Shown here in pieces: positions 59,781 through 64,000 of a DNA stretch of 64,000 nucleotides. The stretch covers positions 54,087,374-54,151,373 of the forward strand of contig NC_063450.1 in assembly GCF_020379485.1 (NCBI RefSeq). Direction: 5' to 3'. A model generated the notes under the pieces. That model was given only the letters and a program-made list of their open reading frames with translations, did no database searches and had not been told where the DNA came from. Both the position numbers and the translations under genes were made by a program. Numbering within the stretch: position 1 is the first letter of the stretch; every line of letters begins with the position of its first letter. This stretch comes from Brassica napus. Its lineage: Eukaryota > Streptophyta > Magnoliopsida > Brassicales > Brassicaceae.

Positions 59781-62700
59781 TCAATGGTAGTCTGTTTCCG
59801 AGTCATCATCACCAGATGAATCTGAATCTGGATCTTGGTGAAACTCTCCAATTACTGGTTCATCCTCTACGTGAACGACGGCTTCCTCTCCAAAGTCGGT
59901 TAAATCGACTACAAGGCCAACTCCAGCTAAATCTTCTGCTGCACTACAGTTGCCGGATGTGCTTGGTTGTAGTGGGTCTTCCAGCTCAGAACTTCCCTGA
60001 ACTCGGCCTCTCGGGTTGAGTCTTGTAACAGTAACCCATGGATCATCTCTGTTCCTTACCCGGGGGTACTTGATATAACAAACCTGTAACATTTAGAAAA
60101 ATTATAAATTAATACACATGATGATGAATCATTCTGAATAATTAACATTTAATTACCTGATCGGCCTGGGAAGCAAGAATGAAAGGATCATAATATTGCA
60201 GCTTTCGCCTCGAATTTACTGATATAACACCAAATGCATCTGTTCTCACACCTCGATCTGGGGTGTTGTCGTGCCAATCACAATAGAAAACAGTACAGCG
60301 CAATCCAACCATGCCCAAATACTTGATTTCCAAAATCTCATGTATGTGTCCGTAGTATACATCATCTCCTGATGCAGAACAAACGCCAGCATCATAAGTC
60401 GTACTCGAACGTCTCCTCTTCTGAGTTGTGAATGCATATCCTCGAGTACAAAATCTCGGATATGACTTCACAACAAAGTTTGGTCCAACGACCATCTCAC
60501 GTATCCAATCGTCAAATGTTTCACCTCTGGCCAAACCAGCAGACACCTATTAATAGCACATATATATATATTATATCAATAAATGTGAATTAGTATAAAT
60601 ATGTGATAAAATATATTTTAATTTGTTTAAAGCACTCACATAAGTAAACATCCATCCAGTAAATTCTCTCTGCTTCATTTCTTCTAGTTCGTCCTCTGTG
60701 GCGTATCTATACTCGAACCGCTTTTCTGCCATGAAAATCCTGTATATGATGACAATAATGTAATTAATTAAGATTTAAATTTCAACTTGTTAAAATAAAA
60801 ATTTGTAAGCTCATTTATTTACCTCTCATATTGAAGAACGTCTTCGCAGTTGGTGAGCAAATATGTTTGCAAATGACTGCGCTCCTGCTCAGTAAGTCGA
60901 CGGTCCTTTGGTTTTCCGCTAAGTCGTCCAACGTCTGTGAAAATGTCTGGAACCGTAACATGATATGTTGCCCGTTCGCCTCTATCATCATGCCGAGCAG
61001 GTCTTCTGTTTTTGGTCTGAACTTCTGCTGGAAAGTAGTACTCGGCAAAGTTTGAAGTTTCTTCATTGATCATCTGTGCGACTATAGAACCTTCCACCCT
61101 ACTTAAATTTTTCACCATCTTCTTCAAATGGAACATATACCGCTCATACAGATACATCCATCTATACTGCACAGGACCACCAAGTTCCAATTCTCTTGCC
61201 AGGTGAATAACAAGATGCTCCATAACATCAAAAAATGAGGGAGGAAATATCTTCTCAAGGTTGCACTGAATCACGGCTATGTTAGTCTTCAAATTTTCAA
61301 TACCTTCAAGAGTCACTGATCTCGTGCATAAATCGCGGAAGAAACCACTTATCCCTGCAATTGCTTCATGAACATTTCGTGGTAATATTTCCTTGAAGGC
61401 GAACGGAAGGAGGCGCTGCATCATTACATGGCAATCGTGGCTTTTCAAGCCAGTAAACTTTCCTTCCTTTCTGTCGATACAGTTACGCAAATTTGATGCG
61501 TAACCGTCTGGAAATTCCACATCGTTTGAAATCCAATCAAAGAACGCATCTTTTCCCGCTGCATCAAGTCGGTATATGGGAAAAGGAGCCCTACCATTCT
61601 CATCAACATGAAGTTCTGAACGAGCACATATATCGACTAAATCCAGTCTTGACTTCAAATTATCCTTTGTTTTACCTTGAACATTAAGGATCGTGTTCAT
61701 GAGATTGTCAAAAAAGTTCTTCTCAATATGCATGACATCTAAATTATGCCTTAGCAGATGATCCTCCCAGTATGGCAGATCCCAGAAAATACTTTTTTTG
61801 TGCCAGTTATGTAGTTCTCCAACAGCATCTACCGGAAAACGCTCATGTCCACCGACTTCTGGCGTCCTTTCTGCACCAAAATCTCTTAGTTGTATCTTCA
61901 AATCTTTCCCACAAATTTCCGGAGGTGGACTGTCAAACACCCTCTTGTTCTTCGTAAACAAATTCCTACTCCTACGATATGGATGATCAGGTGGTAGGAA
62001 TCTCCTGTGACAGTCAAACCAACACGTTTTCCTTCCGTGCTTTAGTTGGAAAGCATCAGTGTTATCTTGACAATATGGACATGATAGCCTTCCATGCGTT
62101 GTCCATCCAGACAACATACCATATGCTGGAAAATCACTTATTGTCCACATTAGTACTGCCCGCATTTGAAAGTTTTCTTTACACGAAACATCGTATGTTT
62201 CAGCACCTTGAGCCCATAGTTGTTGCAACTCATATATTAGTGGCTGAAGAAACACATCAAGTGATCTCTTAGGATGCTCTGGTCCGGGAACGAGAATCGA
62301 GAGAAACAAAAACTCTCGTCGCAAGCACAAGTTTGGGGGGAGGTTGTATGGTGTAAGAATGACGGGCCATAGAGAATACTGTCTTCCACTCTTGCCAAAC
62401 GGACTGAAACCATCAGTACATAATCCAAGGTAGACATTTCTTCTCTCATACGCAAAGTCGGGATACTTTGATTGGAAATGCTTCCACGCTTTTGCATCTG
62501 AAGGATGTCTGATCTCACCATCTGTTGAGTGCTCCGCATGCCATCTCATTGGTTGCGCTGTGCGTTCAGACAGATACAACCTCTGCAACCTTTCCGTCAA
62601 AGGTAAATACCACATCCTTTTATATGGCACTGGAACTCTTCCAATTGTATCTTTATAACGAGGCTTTCCACAAAATTTGCATGTAACCCGCTGTTCATCC

Positions 62701-63397
62701 ACCCTCCAATAAATCATGCAGTTGTCGCTGCATACATCTATTACCTGATACGATAAACCAAGACCAGCTACGAGTTTCTGAACCTCGTAGTATGAACCAG
62801 GAGCTACATTATCCTCGGGTAGAATACCTTTTACAAAATCAGCAATCGCATCCACACAGTCTTCAGCCAAATTATAATCTGTTTTAATGCCCATCAATCT
62901 TGTAGCAGATGATAAAGCTGAATGACCATCTCTGCAACCTTCGTACAATGGTTGCTTTCCAGCATCCAACATATCATAAAATCTCCTAGCTTCTGCATTG
63001 GGTAAATCTTCCCCTCTAAAATGATCATTTACCATCTGCTCAGTACCTACACCATAATCTACATCCGTTCTAATTGGTTCTTCTAATCTAACCGCTGGCT
63101 GAGGTTCACTAGTACTACCATGTTCATAATCAGTTTCCCCATGATGATACCAAATTTTGTAACTTCGTGTAAACCCACTCAAATATAGATGAGTCCAAAC
63201 ATCCCACTTTTAATAACCTTTCTATTTTTACAATTAGAGCAAGGACATCTTAACATACCTGTTTTTGCTTCCGGTTGTCGGTGAACTAACCCCATGAATT
63301 CAGTTATACCTCGTTGGTATTCTTCCGTAAGCAATCTCGTGTTCGGATCCAAATGAGGTCGATCGATCCAAGAACGAAAATAATTTGAAGAAGACAT
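59781..63397 (-). pseudogene. TNPD-type CACTA transposase with a single frameshift
   Basis: Exons on the minus strand: 60823-63397, 60640-60739, 60157-60546 and 59781-60083, all GT-AG and in frame with one another. Restoring one base gives about 1122 codons, full family length. The break is at a GGG (63203-63205), where the frame of YFRSWIDRPHLDPNTRLLTE...CPCSNCKN (transposase-associated domain) stops and the frame of SGFTRSYKIWYHHGE begins. Then come Transposase_21 (LCTDGFSPFGKSGRQYSLWP, then FPAYGMLSGWTTHGRLSCPYC), DUF4218 (LPFAFKEILPRNVHEAIAGI, then YLYERYMFHLKKMVKNLSRVEGS) and DUF4216 (FCTRGYAFTTQKRRRSS, DAFGVISVNSRR, VCYIKYPRVRNRDDPW), with an acidic tail. The protein catalyses cut-and-paste transposition. 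Only the N-terminal domain is cut off by the lesion; a sequencing slip in the G run is possible. Confidence 0.88.
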
Positions 63398-63482
63398 ATT
63401 TTTTATGAATCAAATTCGTGTGTAAATAGAGTAAGAGGGAGGATGAAGATATGAAGTGAATGAAGAGGAAGAGGAGTGCTTG

Positions 63483-63490
63483 TATTTATA
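63483..63490 (-). promoter_or_regulatory. TATA box of TNPD
   Basis: Minus strand CTATAAATACAAG lies 86 bp upstream of the TNPD ATG at 63397, at the inner edge of the right subterminal repeats. Confidence 0.7.
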
Positions 63491-63494
63491 GTTT

Positions 63495-63800
63495 AAATCC
63501 TGCCGACATACCGAGGAAATTCCGACGGAATTCCGACGGACAAAACAAGTTCGTCGGAATTTCCTCGGAATTTTGTAAAATCCCCCAACGGCTCTCCAAC
63601 GGCTATAATATTTCCTCGGAATTCATCGGTTTTTTCCGAGGAACAGAGTTTTCCTCGGAATTTCCTCGGAATATTCCGACGGACTGTAGTTTCCTCGGAA
63701 TTCCGTCGGTATATTCCGAGGAAATTCCGAGGAAACTAAATTTTGTGTTTCCTCGGAATTTCCTCGGAAATTCCTCGGTATATTCCGAGGATTTCATTTT
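63495..63800. repeat. Right subterminal repeats of the 10.6-kb CACTA element
   Basis: Dense ttcctcggaatttcctcgg and ttccgaggaaattccga motifs, including near-palindromic pairs, matching the left end in inverted orientation. The TNPD promoter is embedded next to this array. Confidence 0.88.
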
Positions 63801-63845
63801 CCGTCGGAATGTCCGTCAGAATATCGCTGTTTTCTTGTAGTGGTA

Positions 63846-64000
63846 CGTAGTGTTTTTAAGTGTTTAAAAAAAAGTACGTACGTAATAATTGATATTATCA
63901 CTTGCATACGTGATGAGACGTGATACGTACATATTTTTCACCAATCAGTAGGTTAGAAATATAAATGCTTTAGCCGTTTATGCCTATAAGAGCATCTCCA
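63846..64000. other. Right flank of the CACTA element
   Basis: AT-rich DNA. The last bases, taagagcatctcca, look like the beginning of another GAGCATCTCC-type MITE cut by the window edge. No gene. Confidence 0.4.

Larger units (their letters stand above)
53208..63842 (-). mobile_element. CACTA (En/Spm) element, 10.6 kb, structurally complete
   Basis: Termini cactacaagaaaacatcaag and cgctgttttcttgtagtg are inverted repeats, flanked by GTA (53205-53207 and 63843-63845). The first 15 bases of each end are identical. Subterminal zones are dense in ttcctcggaatttcc-type motifs in both orientations. Gene order on the minus strand is TNPD (59781-63397) then TNPA (53886-56006), with a third, oppositely oriented gene (58051-59499) between them. 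The TNPA and passenger genes are intact; TNPD has one frameshift. Clean ends and near-intact genes suggest recent insertion. It shares terminal bases but not subterminal motifs with the element at 43124-46527, so it is a different family. Confidence 0.95.

Noticed and set aside
60815..62539. Multiple overlapping plus- and minus-strand frames inside TNPD
   Set aside because: They are alternative frames of the 60823-63397 exon.

Overview
This is nuclear DNA of a crucifer. Its single-copy genes are spliced, AT-rich between exons, and match by gene content and order a block of Arabidopsis thaliana chromosome 4: PLC-like (At4g36945), NAPRT1 (At4g36940), APETALA2 (At4g36920), LEJ2/CBSX1 (At4g36910) and RAP2.10/DEAR4 (At4g36900), read here in descending locus order. 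SPATULA (At4g36930), which should lie between NAPRT1 and AP2, is not visible. Wide intergenic spaces, many MITEs and large CACTA elements suggest Brassica or a close relative rather than Arabidopsis, and the missing SPATULA fits loss after the Brassica genome triplication. The species assignment is inference from recalled synteny; no database was searched.

Layout. 1-6.8 kb: the 3' part of the PLC-like gene (+), a SINE with clean target duplications, a two-domain protein resembling degenerate WRN-type exonucleases (-), a 5'-truncated second PLC copy, two relics of a NAPRT exon, triplicated promoter sequence and a long hairpin. 6.8-9.6 kb: intact 13-exon NAPRT1 (-). 9.6-16.4 kb: intergenic with several MITEs. 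16.5-18.6 kb: intact 10-exon AP2 (-) with its miR172 site. 18.6-27.1 kb: gene-free AT-rich DNA with two copies of one dispersed repeat. 27.1-29.2 kb: LEJ2 (+). 29.5-30.8 kb: a non-autonomous Harbinger-like element. 31.2-31.8 kb: RAP2.10 (-).

From 32 kb on the window is almost entirely transposons: a 5'-truncated LINE with a 17-bp target duplication (32.3-33.5 kb), a 3.7-kb PIF/Harbinger element with broken ORF1 and frameshifted transposase (33.6-37.4 kb), Tourist-, Stowaway- and hAT-type MITEs, a 3.4-kb deleted CACTA element (43.1-46.5 kb), and a 10.6-kb CACTA element (53.2-63.8 kb). The large element is complete at both ends, with 3-bp target duplications. It carries a seven-exon TNPA-type gene with an intron inside its start codon, a TNPD-type transposase split by one frameshift, and, on the opposite strand, an intact 482-codon gene resembling the ORF1 protein of Athila retrotransposons. 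A five-unit ~163-bp palindromic tandem array stands in front of that passenger gene.

How the genes relate. The host genes are independent housekeeping and developmental genes held together only by ancestral synteny: NAD salvage (NAPRT1), floral patterning (AP2), plastid redox control (LEJ2), stress transcription (RAP2.10) and a GPI-anchored PLC-like protein. The transposon genes form separate units: in each CACTA element the expected pair is a catalytic transposase (TNPD) and a DNA-binding partner (TNPA) that recognises the subterminal repeats. Splice sites were placed by hand from GT/AG signals, frame continuity and recalled family sequence; all are checkable against RNA-seq.
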